A DNA stretch of 64,000 nucleotides from Acidobacteria bacterium Ga0077534 (GCA_001464455.1 LNEI01000002.1:51859-115858), one strand, 5' to 3'; shown: positions 54,583 through 64,000, counted from the stretch's first letter. Numbers and translations: made by a program. The notes: generated by a model not told the origin, from the letters alone.

Positions 54583-54948
54583 AAAAATTAAGTCTCCCGG
54601 GGATATCGAAATGCTGCCCAAACATTGTCAAAAGAATAACATTGCTTTGAGGAAAAAGCGACGGGTTTCGTTGCCCGCCCCGACCGACAAAGCGGCGTCT
54701 GATGTCTTCTATTACGCGGCTATCCTGAAGTTTGTTGCGCAAACTCCTGGAAGAAAACTCTGGCGAGGCGCGAAAGCTAGCTTTGTCCAAGACCCATTTG
54801 TTTGTTCTAGTGCGTCGGCCGGATAGCAAGAGTTTCATTTTTTTGAAACAATGAGAAATTCTAGTCGTAGTAAGTGCTTGATACGACACGATCACAATCA
54901 CTTAGTTATAATCAGATCAGACTACTTTCTTGAGAGGGATAATAGAGC
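54583..54948. other. 366-bp non-coding gap between the S41 gene and the macA-like gene
   Basis: Divergent promoter region. It holds a TATAAT box at 54906-54911 and GAGAGGG (54932-54938) ahead of ATG 54949, and a small hairpin GTTTCA/TGAAAC near 54832-54849. Weak open frames here have no recognisable protein features. No RNA family was recognised. Confidence 0.55.
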
Positions 54949-56484
54949 ATGGCATTGAGCCGTAAAACCAAGATAATCGCCGGCATCGTCGCCGTAGTGC
55001 TGTTAGCTGTAATCACCGTTGTTAGTATTTTGGCCACCCGTAAGGATACCCCGGAGGTAACTACGGTCAAGGTCGAAGTAAGAAAAGAGCTGCGGTCTAC
55101 TGTGACCTCGTCGGGCGAAGTTCGGCCGATCCAGTTTATGAACCTGACGAGTGAGGTTCAAGGCCGGATAGAAGAAATATACGTAAAAGAAGGTGACCAG
55201 GTTACGAAGGGCCAGCCTCTTGTACGGCTTGATCCAACGCAACTGCAGTCGAATACCGATGCTCAACTTGCTGCCTTTCAGGCTTCTCAGGATGAAGTGC
55301 GTGTTTCTCAATCACAGGTTACTGCGGCTCAGAACAACTATGCTTCAGCTCAGCAGCAATATAATGTGGCTCAGGTTGCCGTTGATTCTGCTCGACAGGC
55401 CATCGTCGCCGCTCAGGCCGATGTGGACCGTGCTCAGGTAGAGGTAAACGCCGCTAATCGTGAGCTCAGCCGCAATCAGCAGCTGCTCGAAAGCGGCGTG
55501 ATCGCGCGTTCCGAATACGATGCCGCGAAAGACCGGGTCGAGAATGCTAAGGCTTCGCTTAATAATGCCAAGTCAAACCTCTCCTCGCGGCAGCTGAGTG
55601 TCCGCGATGCTCAAACTCGTCTTGCCCAGCAGAGTGTATTGGTGCGTGATGCAAAACGCGGCGTCGATACAGCCAATCTTAGCGTTGCCTCGAGCCAGTC
55701 AAGAGCAAATCAGTCAGCCGCGACATTGCGCGGACAGCGGAATCAGCGGGACAAGACGCTGCAGGTAGCACCAATCAATGGCGTTATTGCCGAGATCCCT
55801 TCAAAGGTAGGTACATTCGCTGTTGCAGGGCTGTCCACTACCGCTCTTCTAACCATTGCCGACATGTCGCAGATCAATGTCGAGGTCAAAGTGGACGAAA
55901 CGTCGATCGAGAAAGTAGAGGTCGGGCAGAAGGCTAAGATAAAAGTTGACGCCTTCGGTGATCTCGAGATCGCTGGCGAGGTTATTCAAAAGACGCCTCT
56001 TGCGGTAGGAAAATCGCAGACAAGCGGCGGACTTTCAGTAAACATAAACGTTCAGGAAGCAAAGGAATTTCGCGTTGTCATACAGATGAGGGATCTGCCT
56101 ACGGAAGTCCAAGCAGGACTTCGACCTGGCATGAGCGCCACCGCCGAGATCACGACCAAAGTGGTAAATGATGTTGTCGCGATCCCGCTACAAGCTGTTA
56201 TCGAGAAAAAAGCTGACGATGCGAAGGCTCTGCCCGGCGATGGTGCCCCGGCCCCGAACGAGAAGCCGAAGATGATAACCGGCGTTTACGTTTTGAGGGA
56301 TAACAAAGCCAAATTCGTGGAGGTTCAGACTGGTATCATCGGCGAAAGCGATCGTGAGATCACCAGCGGCCTTAACGCTGGCGATGAGGTAATAACAGGT
56401 CCGAGTCGAGTACTAAACACGTTAAAAGAAGATACGCTCGTCAAGAAGCAAGCCAAGAAGGAAGGGGCCCCCGCGAGCCCGTAG
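54949..56484 (+). CDS. MacA-like periplasmic adaptor of an ABC export system
   Basis: 511 residues. One N-terminal helix (IIAGIVAVVLLAVITVVSIL), a lipoyl-type half (GRIEEIYVKEGDQVTKGQPLVRLDP), a very long Gln/Ala-rich alpha-hairpin (about residues 105-265), the second lipoyl half (QVAPINGVIAEIPSKVGTF) and the beta-barrel and membrane-proximal domains (VDETSIEKVEVGQKAKIKVDAF). It links an inner-membrane ABC pump to an outer-membrane channel. An ATPase, an unknown membrane protein and two MacB-type permeases follow. No TolC-like gene is in the window. The N-terminal TATAAT and Shine-Dalgarno sites upstream suggest the operon starts here. Confidence 0.9.
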   Translation: MALSRKTKIIAGIVAVVLLAVITVVSILATRKDTPEVTTVKVEVRKELRSTVTSSGEVRPIQFMNLTSEVQGRIEEIYVKEGDQVTKGQPLVRLDPTQLQSNTDAQLAAFQASQDEVRVSQSQVTAAQNNYASAQQQYNVAQVAVDSARQAIVAAQADVDRAQVEVNAANRELSRNQQLLESGVIARSEYDAAKDRVENAKASLNNAKSNLSSRQLSVRDAQTRLAQQSVLVRDAKRGVDTANLSVASSQSRANQSAATLRGQRNQRDKTLQVAPINGVIAEIPSKVGTFAVAGLSTTALLTIADMSQINVEVKVDETSIEKVEVGQKAKIKVDAFGDLEIAGEVIQKTPLAVGKSQTSGGLSVNINVQEAKEFRVVIQMRDLPTEVQAGLRPGMSATAEITTKVVNDVVAIPLQAVIEKKADDAKALPGDGAPAPNEKPKMITGVYVLRDNKAKFVEVQTGIIGESDREITSGLNAGDEVITGPSRVLNTLKEDTLVKKQAKKEGAPASP

Positions 56485-56561
56485 GCATAATGATATTTGA
56501 CATCGCTGCGATGCGGGCAAAGGCCGATGCTGCCCTCTAAACCTACTACGACTCAATTCTG

Positions 56562-57305
56562 ATGTATCGATTTATGGACGAACAAAACGGTAATGGCAAA
56601 AGTGCGGCTTCCGGTCCGGGCGAGGCCCTGATCAGCATGAAGAACATCTGGAAGACTTACCAGATGGGAACTGAAGAACTGCACGCACTTCGCGACGTAT
56701 CGTTTGAAGTCCGCCGCAACGAATACTTAGCGATCATCGGGCCCTCCGGCTCGGGAAAGTCGACGCTGATGAATCTGATCGGCTGCCTAGATTCGCCGAC
56801 GAAGGGCGAATATTGGATCAACGGCAACCTCGTTTCTGACATGTCGGACGACGAACTGGCCCGCATCAGAAATAAGGAGATCGGATTCGTATTTCAGACG
56901 TTTAACCTGCTGGCACGTGCTACGGCACTGCATAATGTTGAACTGCCGCTCATTTACGCGGGCATGCGGGCGGCGGAGAGGCACGATCAGGCGCTTGCCT
57001 CGTTGACAGCCGTCGAACTCGGCGACCGCGTTACGCATCGGCCAAATGAGCTCTCAGGCGGACAGCGGCAGCGTGTCGCTATCGCTCGTGCTTTGGTCAA
57101 TAATCCTTCGATTCTTCTCGCTGACGAGCCGACAGGAGCTCTCGACTCGAAGACGAGCATCGAGATCATGCACCTTTTTGAGAAACTGCACTCGGACGGC
57201 AACACTATCATTCTGGTTACGCACGAACCCGAGATCGCGGAACGCGCCCATCGCGTGATCACGATCCGCGACGGCAGGATCGAAAAAGATGAGCGGATCA
57301 AGTAG
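56562..57305 (+). CDS. MacB-type ABC transporter ATPase
   Basis: 247 residues from ATG 56562; ATG 56574 is equally possible. Walker A is GPSGSGKST, the Q-loop is in FVFQTFNLL, the signature is [15 protein letters not shown], Walker B is [12 protein letters not shown] and the switch His is in VTHEPE. It is a stand-alone ATPase of the LolD/MacB group that should power the two permeases at 58064 and 59313. The stop touches the next start codon. Confidence 0.93.
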   Translation: MYRFMDEQNGNGKSAASGPGEALISMKNIWKTYQMGTEELHALRDVSFEVRRNEYLAIIGPSGSGKSTLMNLIGCLDSPTKGEYWINGNLVSDMSDDELARIRNKEIGFVFQTFNLLARATALHNVELPLIYAGMRAAERHDQALASLTAVELGDRVTHRPNELSGGQRQRVAIARALVNNPSILLADEPTGALDSKTSIEIMHLFEKLHSDGNTIILVTHEPEIAERAHRVITIRDGRIEKDERIK

Positions 57306-58004
57306 ATGAATGATGTTCCTGCCTATGTGTCGATCTTATTCCTACTGACAACCTTTGCTGCTGTTGCGATCTTTTTGCAGGCGGTACGCTCCGCCGGGCT
57401 CGAATCGGTGGCCGCAAAGATACTTCTTTTTCTCCTTCCGCTGTGGATCGTTCTGCAAACGGTCCTTGGTAGCGGCGGCTTTTATCAGCTGACCGAAACA
57501 AACCCGCCGCGAATCATCGTCTTCGGGGTCCTTCCAGCGATCTTATTGATCGTCCTGTTTTTCATCTTTTTCAGGGAATTTATCGACCGCCTGCCGCTTC
57601 GGCTGCTGACAATCATTCACCTGGTACGGATCCCGATCGAAATAACGATCTATTGGCTCTTTCTCTCCGGAATGATGCCGAAGATGATGACCTTCCAAGG
57701 TGTTAATTTCGACATTCTGACTGGCGTCTTTGCCATATTGGCTTATTTTTTGGGATTCAGAAACGGCGTAGCCAATCGCCCGGTACTCATCGTATTCAAC
57801 CTAGTCGGCCTCGCTCTCCTGCTTTTGATAGTAACGATAGCTGCTCTTTCGGTACCATCGCCACTCCAACAGATGGCCTTTGACCAGCCAAATCGAGCTG
57901 TTCTATTTTTCCCATATTTATTCCTACCGACGCTCGTTGTGCCTTTGGTTTTCGCCAGTCACTTGGTTTCGCTTTACAAAACTTTGCGTGGAAATACTCA
58001 ATGA
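57306..58004 (+). CDS. Polytopic membrane protein of unknown function in the ABC operon
   Basis: 232 residues with about seven membrane helices, for example YVSILFLLTTFAAVAIFLQAV, IIVFGVLPAILLIVLFFIFF and GVFAILAYFLGFRNG. It contains no ATPase or FtsX-type motif. Its ATG follows the ATPase stop directly, so it is translated from the same message. It sits between the ATPase and permease genes, which suggests an accessory role in the exporter. It could also be only a hitch-hiker. No family is recognised. Confidence 0.6.
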   Translation: MNDVPAYVSILFLLTTFAAVAIFLQAVRSAGLESVAAKILLFLLPLWIVLQTVLGSGGFYQLTETNPPRIIVFGVLPAILLIVLFFIFFREFIDRLPLRLLTIIHLVRIPIEITIYWLFLSGMMPKMMTFQGVNFDILTGVFAILAYFLGFRNGVANRPVLIVFNLVGLALLLLIVTIAALSVPSPLQQMAFDQPNRAVLFFPYLFLPTLVVPLVFASHLVSLYKTLRGNTQ

Positions 58005-58063
58005 TGTCGAGTATATTTGATAAACTCTAAGCAGATATAGCACCCGATCAACGGTGGCCGAGA

Positions 58064-59299
58064 ATGAACATTTTAGAGACATTAAAGCTCGCCTTTTCCG
58101 CAATTTGGGCTCACAAGCTTAGATCATTCCTGACATTGCTAGGGATGATCATCGGCATGACTGCCTTTATGGTGGTGCTATCACTTTTGCAGGGTTTTAA
58201 TGGTTACGTTGATGAAAAGATCGCCGGGATCGGTTCTAACACCTTTAATGTTCAACGCTTTAATTTTGAAGATTTCAAAGACACCGACACTATAAACGCA
58301 GCGCAAAGGCGTAACACGGAGCTCAGCTTTGCCGAACTCGATTTTATCAGGCAAAGAGCTCAGTTGATAGAAATGATCGGGGCGAAAGCCGGTAATACAT
58401 CCAGCGCCGTTCGTAACGGGGACCAAACTCTTCAGGACGTAGGAATAACCGGAGCGGAACCAGTTATTCGCGACATAGAAAATCTCGATATCGCCGAGGG
58501 GCGCTACTTCACGGATATCGAGAACGACAACGCGATGCGCGTTGCCTATATCGGACGCGACATAGCGACAAACCTATTTCCATACGGCGGAGCGATCGGC
58601 GGAGAGATATCGATACGCGGCATTCCATATAGAGTTATCGGTATTCAGACTGCGAAAGGAACTGTTTTCGGCTTTCCCCAGGACAATTTTGTACAGATCC
58701 CTATCAAGACATTCGGCGAGAATTTTGGAGGGCTTCGTCGGCAAAGAGCTCCATTTTTTATCGCTCGTCCAAAAGATGGGGTTAAAACCGCTGATGCCGT
58801 CGATGAAGTTCGCACTTTGATGAGGATCATTCGAAAGGTGCCGGCAGGCGAAAAAGACAATTTCGGCATAGTTACGCCCGATGCGATCAGCGGCCTGCGA
58901 GACAGCCTTTTTGGAACTATTTCTACCGTGATACTTTTTGTTCCGGCGATCGCATTGGTGGTCGGCGCCATAGTCATCATGAATATCATGCTGGTCGCAG
59001 TTACCGAAAGAACTAAGGAGATCGGTATCCGAAAATCACTTGGAGCCCGTCAGAAGGACATCCTGCAGCAATTTCTGCTTGAATCCGGAATGCTCTCGGC
59101 GATAGGTGGACTGATCGGACTGATCCTGGCAATTATTATTGGACAAGTTATAACGGCATTTGTATTTCCGACACGTATTCCATGGTGGTCTGCAGTGATC
59201 GCGATCGGAGTTTCCGCAGTGGTCGGTATCCTGGCAGGCCTGTTTCCGGCTTGGAAAGCTGCTCGGCTTGACCCGATCGAAGCACTTAGGGCTGACTAG
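58064..59299 (+). CDS. MacB-type ABC transporter permease, first copy
   Basis: 411 residues. An N-terminal helix (LRSFLTLLGMIIGMTAFMVVLSLLQG) is followed by a periplasmic MacB domain, and three C-terminal FtsX helices include IVIMNIMLVAVTERTKEIGIRKSLGARQKDILQQFL, the typical coupling helix region. The end is FPAWKAARLDPIEALRAD. It pairs with the ATPase at 56562 and the second permease 14 bp downstream, probably as a heterodimer. Confidence 0.92.
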   Translation: MNILETLKLAFSAIWAHKLRSFLTLLGMIIGMTAFMVVLSLLQGFNGYVDEKIAGIGSNTFNVQRFNFEDFKDTDTINAAQRRNTELSFAELDFIRQRAQLIEMIGAKAGNTSSAVRNGDQTLQDVGITGAEPVIRDIENLDIAEGRYFTDIENDNAMRVAYIGRDIATNLFPYGGAIGGEISIRGIPYRVIGIQTAKGTVFGFPQDNFVQIPIKTFGENFGGLRRQRAPFFIARPKDGVKTADAVDEVRTLMRIIRKVPAGEKDNFGIVTPDAISGLRDSLFGTISTVILFVPAIALVVGAIVIMNIMLVAVTERTKEIGIRKSLGARQKDILQQFLLESGMLSAIGGLIGLILAIIIGQVITAFVFPTRIPWWSAVIAIGVSAVVGILAGLFPAWKAARLDPIEALRAD

Positions 59300-59312
59300 A
59301 GGCATTTTTATT

Positions 59313-60572
59313 ATGAAGATCGCCACAAATCAATTCTACGAAAACCTCAAAATGGCGTTCGATACGTTGCGTTCCAATAAGCTGCGATCGTTTCTGACCA
59401 TTATCGGTGTCGTGGTTGGGGTGATCACTGTAATGCTTATTTCCTCGATCATCAGCGGCATTGGCCTTGCCGTTGAAAAACAGGTCAAAGCATTCGGAAC
59501 TCGTTCTATTTTCATATACAAGCAAGAGATCGGCATCCGCTTTGGCCGCCCATCTCGTGAAGAGCGAATGCGGCCCGACTTGACGCTCGACGATGCACTT
59601 GCCTTGCGCGAGCTTTCGGAGGTTGAAACTTCGGTTCCATTTCTAAACGTTTCGAGCGGATTTTTTGGTAACAGAACGATCGTTTCGGCCGGGGGCAAGC
59701 AGACGCAGAACATTCAGCTAAGCGGCACTCTTCCCGAGATAGAAAAGACCGAAACTCAGGTATTGATCGAGGGCCGCTGGTTTACACAGTCAGAATCCGA
59801 TGCCAAGAGTGACGTTTGCCTCATCGGCGACACTGTCAAGGACACATTTTTTCCCTATAAATCGGCCATCGGTGAAACGATAGAGATCAACGGCCGCGAA
59901 TTCCGCATAATCGGGCAACTGCAGAAAAAAGAGCAGCTTGTCGGCGGCGGCGGCGGTAATAACGATGAGAGCAACACGATATTTCTGCCTTTTCATGCGG
60001 CACTAAGAATAAAACCGAACGCCGACGATATTTTCGTTCTAGCGATAGCCAAACCGGGCCGACTCAACGAAGCTCGAGATCAAATAGAAGATCTGCTCCG
60101 CGTTCGACGTGAGGTAAAGTTTGGCCAGAAAAACAACTTTTCGACTGCTACAGCCGACAGCATCATAGACCAGTTCAAATCGATAACAGCGGGCGTTGCT
60201 CTCGCGATGGTTGTAATATCGTCGATCGGGCTAATGATCGGCGGTATCGGCGTAATGAATATCATGCTCGTCTCGGTCACCGAACGAACCCGAGAGATCG
60301 GGATCCGCAAAGCCGTCGGAGCCAAACGGAGCGACATTCTACTGCAATTCCTGATCGAGGCCGGAACGTTGACAGGTTTTGGTGGCCTCGTTGGGCTTGG
60401 GATAGGTTGGATACTTACGCTGCTTATCAGCATCGTATTTCCGTCTTATGTTCCATGGTGGGCCCCGGTTGGCGGCTTTTTTGCCAGCGTCGGAATCGGT
60501 CTTATCTTCGGCATCTGGCCCGCGTGGAAAGCTGCCCGCCTCGATCCTATCGAATCGCTGCGATACGAGTGA
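59313..60572 (+). CDS. MacB-type ABC transporter permease, second copy
   Basis: 419 residues from ATG 59313; an upstream in-frame start at 59268 would overlap the first permease. Same plan as the first copy: helix LRSFLTIIGVVVGVITVMLISSIIS, a periplasmic domain (with a short Gly run, VGGGGGNND), then VMNIMLVSVTERTREIGIRKAVGAKRSDILLQFL and the end WPAWKAARLDPIESLRYE. The two permeases differ throughout, so they are an old pair. Export of a peptide, lipid or small molecule is possible; the substrate is unknown. Confidence 0.92.
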   Translation: MKIATNQFYENLKMAFDTLRSNKLRSFLTIIGVVVGVITVMLISSIISGIGLAVEKQVKAFGTRSIFIYKQEIGIRFGRPSREERMRPDLTLDDALALRELSEVETSVPFLNVSSGFFGNRTIVSAGGKQTQNIQLSGTLPEIEKTETQVLIEGRWFTQSESDAKSDVCLIGDTVKDTFFPYKSAIGETIEINGREFRIIGQLQKKEQLVGGGGGNNDESNTIFLPFHAALRIKPNADDIFVLAIAKPGRLNEARDQIEDLLRVRREVKFGQKNNFSTATADSIIDQFKSITAGVALAMVVISSIGLMIGGIGVMNIMLVSVTERTREIGIRKAVGAKRSDILLQFLIEAGTLTGFGGLVGLGIGWILTLLISIVFPSYVPWWAPVGGFFASVGIGLIFGIWPAWKAARLDPIESLRYE

Positions 60573-60595
60573 TCACATTTTCAAAGATCAGTTAC

Positions 60596-60627
60596 GAGTC
60601 CGGCACTTTCGCCGGACTCATTTTTTT
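60596..60627 (+). terminator. Terminator of the macA-macB operon
   Basis: GAGTCCGGC and GCCGGACTC form a 9-bp stem around a 6-nt loop, followed by ATTTTTTT. Confidence 0.92.
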
Positions 60628-60642
60628 CTGGGCTCTTGCCAC

Positions 60643-61572
60643 CTAGCTGATAAAGCTCGGGAAAGCCAACGCCATAGCTAGGCCGAAGAAGAGGATCACA
60701 ACAAATATGGAAATGCTGGCAGTCCACGCGATCGTTCCGCTGACCTTTTCACCTGCATTCTTAAGGCCTATCGCGTTTAGAGCGATCCAGTAGAACGTCA
60801 GCAGGCTGAATGTGCCTAGTAGCGTATAGATCACCGGATTATCTGCCGAAGATACAAGGAAGTTCAGGCTATCCTGCACGAGCGATTGCTGACCAAGGAT
60901 CGGATGGATCTCGGCGGGATCTTTCAGGTAAAGCACCAAAGTGTTCAGCAAAAACCGCAATACGCTGACAGGAAACATTGCATAAACCGCGACGGAAAAC
61001 GCCTGCCAGAAATTGAGCTTGCCGCCCATCGCGAGAGCAAATAGAAAAAATACCCCGGCGAGCAGTGTAGAAACAACGGTGAGTCCAACAAACGAACTGC
61101 CCACCTGAGCAACCCTTAGGACCGGATTCTTTGCATCGGCTATCGCCTGTGCGCGTCCCGCTTCAACCTGTTTCTTGGCGTCCTCGTTATTCGCGATCAT
61201 GCCCATTTCAAGGGTTTTATCGATCGCAAAGTTCGTTACCCGTTCCGGGCCGAGCCTTTCCATGAAAAGATTCGTATATGTTACCGACATGAAGACCATT
61301 ATCAGTAAGGCGACGAGGAAACGCGGATGCCGTCGAAAATTCGCAAATACATCGCCAGGAGCGAAGAAAATGTTGCCGAGCGTGCTCGGCGTGGACATGC
61401 GGTCGGTTCCTTCGGTGTCAGGGCGGTCGATAAAGCTAAGACCGATTATCAACCCTCCGCCAAGAATCAGCCCAACGCCAGTCCCGGTTATGCCAGGCAC
61501 CACTTTGGTGATGCTCAGCACCGCGATCAGAAATCCCACCGCAGCAAGGACAATACCAGCTATACGATTCAT
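60643..61572 (-). CDS. Yip1-family-like membrane protein
   Basis: 309 residues. Two N-terminal helices (IAGIVLAAVGFLIAVLSI, GVGLILGGGLIIGLSFI) precede a linker with GNIFFAPGDVFANFRRHPRF, the family-type start of a Yip1 domain. Four or five more helices follow, with FWQAFSVAVYAMFPVSVLRFLLNTL. Bacterial Yip1-like proteins have no firm role. It converges on the macB operon and shares the strand with the downstream-numbered peptide ABC ATPases, 48 bp away. Confidence 0.75.
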   Translation of the reverse strand: MNRIAGIVLAAVGFLIAVLSITKVVPGITGTGVGLILGGGLIIGLSFIDRPDTEGTDRMSTPSTLGNIFFAPGDVFANFRRHPRFLVALLIMVFMSVTYTNLFMERLGPERVTNFAIDKTLEMGMIANNEDAKKQVEAGRAQAIADAKNPVLRVAQVGSSFVGLTVVSTLLAGVFFLFALAMGGKLNFWQAFSVAVYAMFPVSVLRFLLNTLVLYLKDPAEIHPILGQQSLVQDSLNFLVSSADNPVIYTLLGTFSLLTFYWIALNAIGLKNAGEKVSGTIAWTASISIFVVILFFGLAMALAFPSFIS

Positions 61573-61619
61573 ATTTTCCTCAAGTAAATTGGATTTATAA
61601 ACTTCATAACGGAGTACGC

Positions 61620-62636
61620 CTAAGCGGCGGCGTTAGTTTCAGGTTTCGTATTGCCGTAACCGTCGGCCTGTATGCAGGCGGCGAAATGGCCCGGACGCAG
61701 CTCACGAAGTTCGGGGTCAACGGCGGCACATTCATCGATCGCGATCGGGCATCGTGTTCGAAATCTACAGCCCGATGGCGGGTTGATCGGCGTTGGCACA
61801 TCGCCCTTTAGGACGATGCGCTTTCTCTTGAACGCCGGGTCGGGGATCGGGATCGCAGAAAGCAAAGCCTGAGTGTAGGGATGCAGAGGGTTTTCGTAGA
61901 GTTCTGCGGCCGAACAGATCTCGACGATCTTACCAAGATACATCACGGCCACTCGGTCGGAAATATGCTCTACTACTGCGAGTCCATGTGAGATAAACAG
62001 GTATGTCAACCCGAACTCTTTCTGTAATTCCTGCAACAAGTTAACGACCTGAGCCTGAACCGATACATCAAGTGCGGAAACAGGTTCGTCACAAATGATC
62101 AGCTTTGGGTTTAGTGCGAGCGCCCGAGCAATGCCGATCCGCTGACGCTGACCGCCGGAGAATTCGTGGGGATAACGGTCCGCATATTTCGGATCGAGCC
62201 CGACCTTTGCGAGCAGATCTTCGACCTTGGCATGCTGGGTGGTTTTGTCGCCAATGTTGTGGATCTTCAGAGGCTCCGAAATTATTGATCGAATGCTCAA
62301 ACGCGGATTGAGGCTGGCATAGGGATCCTGGAAAATGATCTGCATCTGACGCCGAAGAGCCTGCATTTCTCTATTCGGCAGACCAACTATATCCCGCCCT
62401 TCGAAAATGACCTCACCACTGGTTGGCTCGTGCAAACGAAGCAAACATCGGCCGACTGTCGATTTGCCACAACCCGATTCTCCCACCAGGCCGAGCGTTT
62501 CTCCCGCGATAATGTCGAACGAAACATCCGAAACCGCCTGTACGACATCATCGCTGTTGTCGACAGGGAAATGCTTGACAAGATTGCGAACCTGCAACAA
62601 TGGAGCTGACGTCATTTGTGTTTGAGCCGCGATCAT
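61620..62636 (-). CDS. Oligopeptide ABC transporter ATPase (OppF/DppF type)
   Basis: 338 residues. Walker A is GESGCGKST, signature [15 protein letters not shown], Walker [13 protein letters not shown], switch His in FISHGLAV. The C-terminal oligopeptide extension with Cys ([15 protein letters not shown]) is present. With the OppD-type ATPase upstream (6-bp gap) it powers uptake of peptides. No permease or binding protein is in the window; they may lie beyond the right edge or elsewhere. Uptake of peptides fits the many secreted peptidases. Confidence 0.92.
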   Translation of the reverse strand: MIAAQTQMTSAPLLQVRNLVKHFPVDNSDDVVQAVSDVSFDIIAGETLGLVGESGCGKSTVGRCLLRLHEPTSGEVIFEGRDIVGLPNREMQALRRQMQIIFQDPYASLNPRLSIRSIISEPLKIHNIGDKTTQHAKVEDLLAKVGLDPKYADRYPHEFSGGQRQRIGIARALALNPKLIICDEPVSALDVSVQAQVVNLLQELQKEFGLTYLFISHGLAVVEHISDRVAVMYLGKIVEICSAAELYENPLHPYTQALLSAIPIPDPAFKRKRIVLKGDVPTPINPPSGCRFRTRCPIAIDECAAVDPELRELRPGHFAACIQADGYGNTKPETNAAA

Positions 62637-62642
62637 ACGTGT

Positions 62643-63668
62643 TTATGCATCTGCCCCCAGTGTTTTCTCCCTTGCGATGCTAAATCTCTGTTTCTCGTCA
62701 TGCAGTACGCATCGAACCTTTACATCATTTACGAGAGGTGTCAGCGGTATCTCACCTTCGAGGCATATCTGCATTCGGTGCTCGCAGCGTGGGGCAAAGT
62801 GACAGCCAAAAGGGAGGTTTGTCGGGCTGGGCACAGTGCCCTCGATAGTTTGAAGCCGCTCCGCCTTTTTCTCGCCGGCGTCAGTCAGTTTAGGGACTGA
62901 ACGGAGCAACCCGCGAGTATAGGGGTGTTTAGGATAAGAAAAAAGCTCGTCTACACCAGATTCCTCAACGATCTTGCCGGTGTACATCACACAAACCCGA
63001 TCTGCCACCTCGGCGACGACTCCCAGATCGTGAGTGATCAGCAGGACCGCGAGTTTTCTTGATTGCCGAAGTTCGTGCAGAAGTTCGAGGATCTGCGCCT
63101 GGATCGTAACGTCGAGAGCCGTGGTTGGCTCATCGGCGATCAGCAATTCCGGATCGCACGCGAGAGCCATCGCGATCATCACCCGCTGACGCATGCCGCC
63201 CGAAAGTTGATGGGGATAATCATTGACCCGACGTTCGGGCGATGGTATCGAAACCTCTTTCATGGCTGCGATCGCTGCGTCCCAAGCGGCTCTTTTATCA
63301 AGTTTGCGGTGCAGCCTGAGAGCCTCAGCGATCTGCTCGCCGACGGTAAATACCGGATTCAGCGAGGTCATCGGATCCTGAAATATCATCGCGATGTCGT
63401 TCCCGCGGATCTCACGAAGCCGGTCGTCGGTCGCGGTCGTTAACTCCTCGCCCTTGAACTCGATCGAGCCGCTCACGATCTTGCCGGGCGGCGAGATCAG
63501 CCGCATTAGTGAAAGCGCCGTTATCGATTTGCCGCACCCGGATTCGCCCACGAGCCCCAAAAGCTCGCCCTCGCCGATCGAGAAACTAACCCCGTCAACA
63601 GCCCGTACCAACCCCGCACGAGTCTGGAAATGGGTTCGAAGATTGGATACTTGCAGAAGGTCAACCAT
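62643..63668 (-). CDS. Oligopeptide ABC transporter ATPase (OppD/DppD type)
   Basis: 341 residues. Walker A is GESGCGKSI (Ser/Thr position is Ser-Ile, normal for OppD), Q-loop [12 protein letters not shown], signature [15 protein letters not shown], Walker [13 protein letters not shown], switch His in ITHDLGV. The Cys-bearing C-terminal extension is seen in [16 protein letters not shown]. It pairs with the OppF-type gene that follows. Confidence 0.92.
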   Translation of the reverse strand: MVDLLQVSNLRTHFQTRAGLVRAVDGVSFSIGEGELLGLVGESGCGKSITALSLMRLISPPGKIVSGSIEFKGEELTTATDDRLREIRGNDIAMIFQDPMTSLNPVFTVGEQIAEALRLHRKLDKRAAWDAAIAAMKEVSIPSPERRVNDYPHQLSGGMRQRVMIAMALACDPELLIADEPTTALDVTIQAQILELLHELRQSRKLAVLLITHDLGVVAEVADRVCVMYTGKIVEESGVDELFSYPKHPYTRGLLRSVPKLTDAGEKKAERLQTIEGTVPSPTNLPFGCHFAPRCEHRMQICLEGEIPLTPLVNDVKVRCVLHDEKQRFSIAREKTLGADA

Positions 63669-64000
63669 GCGATCTCTAATATGAACCCGAAAAGTTTAAC
63701 ATGCGTCCCAGAACTTGTCAGAGCCGGAATGATAGCGAATCATGGGTGAAAGTCGTGCGTCCCAGGAATTTCGCTCATGCCGCCCTACAGAACAGGAGGG
63801 ATGGCAGCCACTTTGGGCTGACGAGGTGGTTGAGGGGTTAGGGCTGTTAATTTTGAACAGTACGAAGTGTCGCGTCGTCGTCGCTTTGCGTCCCAAACTT
63901 TCGCGGTGTCTGTTCTTGTTTGTGGTACCTAATCCACTCAACCACCCCGCCCGCAGCGGGCACCCCTCCTGTCCAGGAGGGGAATCACGATAGACACTCC
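63669..64000. other. Non-coding end of window with nested repeats
   Basis: No credible gene in 332 bp. It contains GCGTCCCA three times (63703, 63757, 63888), each followed by an AT-rich variant of gaACTT/gAATTT/aACTTT, and the inverted repeat listed separately. It may be the start of a dispersed non-coding element cut by the window edge. Confidence 0.6.
63792..63982. repeat. Large imperfect inverted repeat with terminal hairpin
   Basis: The arm 63792-63842 (starts ACAGGAGGG, ends TTAGG) matches the reverse complement of 63928-63972 (starts CCTAATCCACTCAACC, ends CTCCTGT) with gaps. A small hairpin CCCCTCCTG/CAGGAGGGG closes the right end (63963-63982). The inner part is ~85 bp with no open frame. 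This is the shape of a non-autonomous palindromic element. Confidence 0.65.

Noticed and set aside
54572..54901. 109-codon minus-strand open frame upstream of the S41 gene
   Set aside because: It overlaps the S41 start region, is Arg/Ser-rich without a recognisable domain, and lies over the divergent promoter region.
63742..63993. 83-codon open frame in the right-edge repeats
   Set aside because: It spans both arms of the inverted repeat and a hairpin, so the peptide is a by-product of repeat DNA.

Overview
The window is about 64 kb of densely coding bacterial chromosome with roughly even GC content. No rRNA, tRNA, CRISPR array or intact insertion sequence was recognised. The gene style points to Acidobacteriota, probably class Blastocatellia (Pyrinomonadales-like). 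That is an inference from a secreted FG-GAP protein with a long Thr-Pro linker, a very large secreted alpha-2-macroglobulin, many secreted peptidases, system II cytochrome c maturation and REP-like palindromes. There is no marker RNA to prove it.

Layout, left to right. (1) 1-2330: the end of an S41-like pseudo-protease lacking both catalytic residues, an AAC(6')-like acetyltransferase and a secreted protein. (2) 2334-7742: a respiration block with CcsA/ResC and ResB on the minus strand, then haem O synthase, oxidase subunit III and a DUF420 protein on the plus strand. (3) 7782-10506: a promoter, a cyclic-di-AMP (ydaO-type) riboswitch and a terminator ahead of a secreted seven-repeat FG-GAP protein with dockerin-like and cohesin-like parts. 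(4) 10509-20960: secreted M1 aminopeptidase, secreted S9 peptidase and a thioester alpha-2-macroglobulin carrying an in-frame palindromic insertion. (5) 21099-26118: two small proteins, then a minus-strand DNA repair cluster of a UvrC-like protein without its GIY-YIG domain, an ATP-dependent ligase and the ligase-associated exonuclease. (6) 26261-34105: KdsD, two secreted proteins of unknown role, a frameshifted DinB gene, Der GTPase, a MauE-thioredoxin-thioredoxin fusion and Tgt. (7) 34160-37268: YajC-SecD-SecF. (8) 37269-41420: a long regulatory gap, then TonB-ExbB-ExbD-ExbD and a TPR protein. (9) 41441-43648: a bifunctional RelA/SpoT enzyme. (10) 43660-47865: a minus-strand four-gene module of two unknown proteins, a second ATP-dependent ligase and an archaeo-eukaryotic primase fused to a HAD phosphatase-like domain. 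(11) 47993-54582: a zinc-ribbon membrane protein, a CocE-type hydrolase, an M28 peptidase, a 55-residue membrane protein and an intact S41 protease. (12) 54949-60572: a MacA/MacB-type export system with two permeases and an extra membrane protein. (13) 60643-63668: a Yip1-like protein and the two ATPases of an oligopeptide ABC transporter. (14) 63669-64000: non-coding nested inverted repeats.

The two nucleic-acid modules are the most unusual content. One pairs ligase, exonuclease and a UvrC nuclease half. The other pairs ligase, primase, a HAD domain and two unknown proteins. They lie within 26 kb of each other, and REP-like repeats sit directly upstream of both ligase start codons. The c-di-AMP riboswitch ahead of a surface-protein gene is the clearest regulatory finding. 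All functions are read from sequence motifs; no database search was possible.
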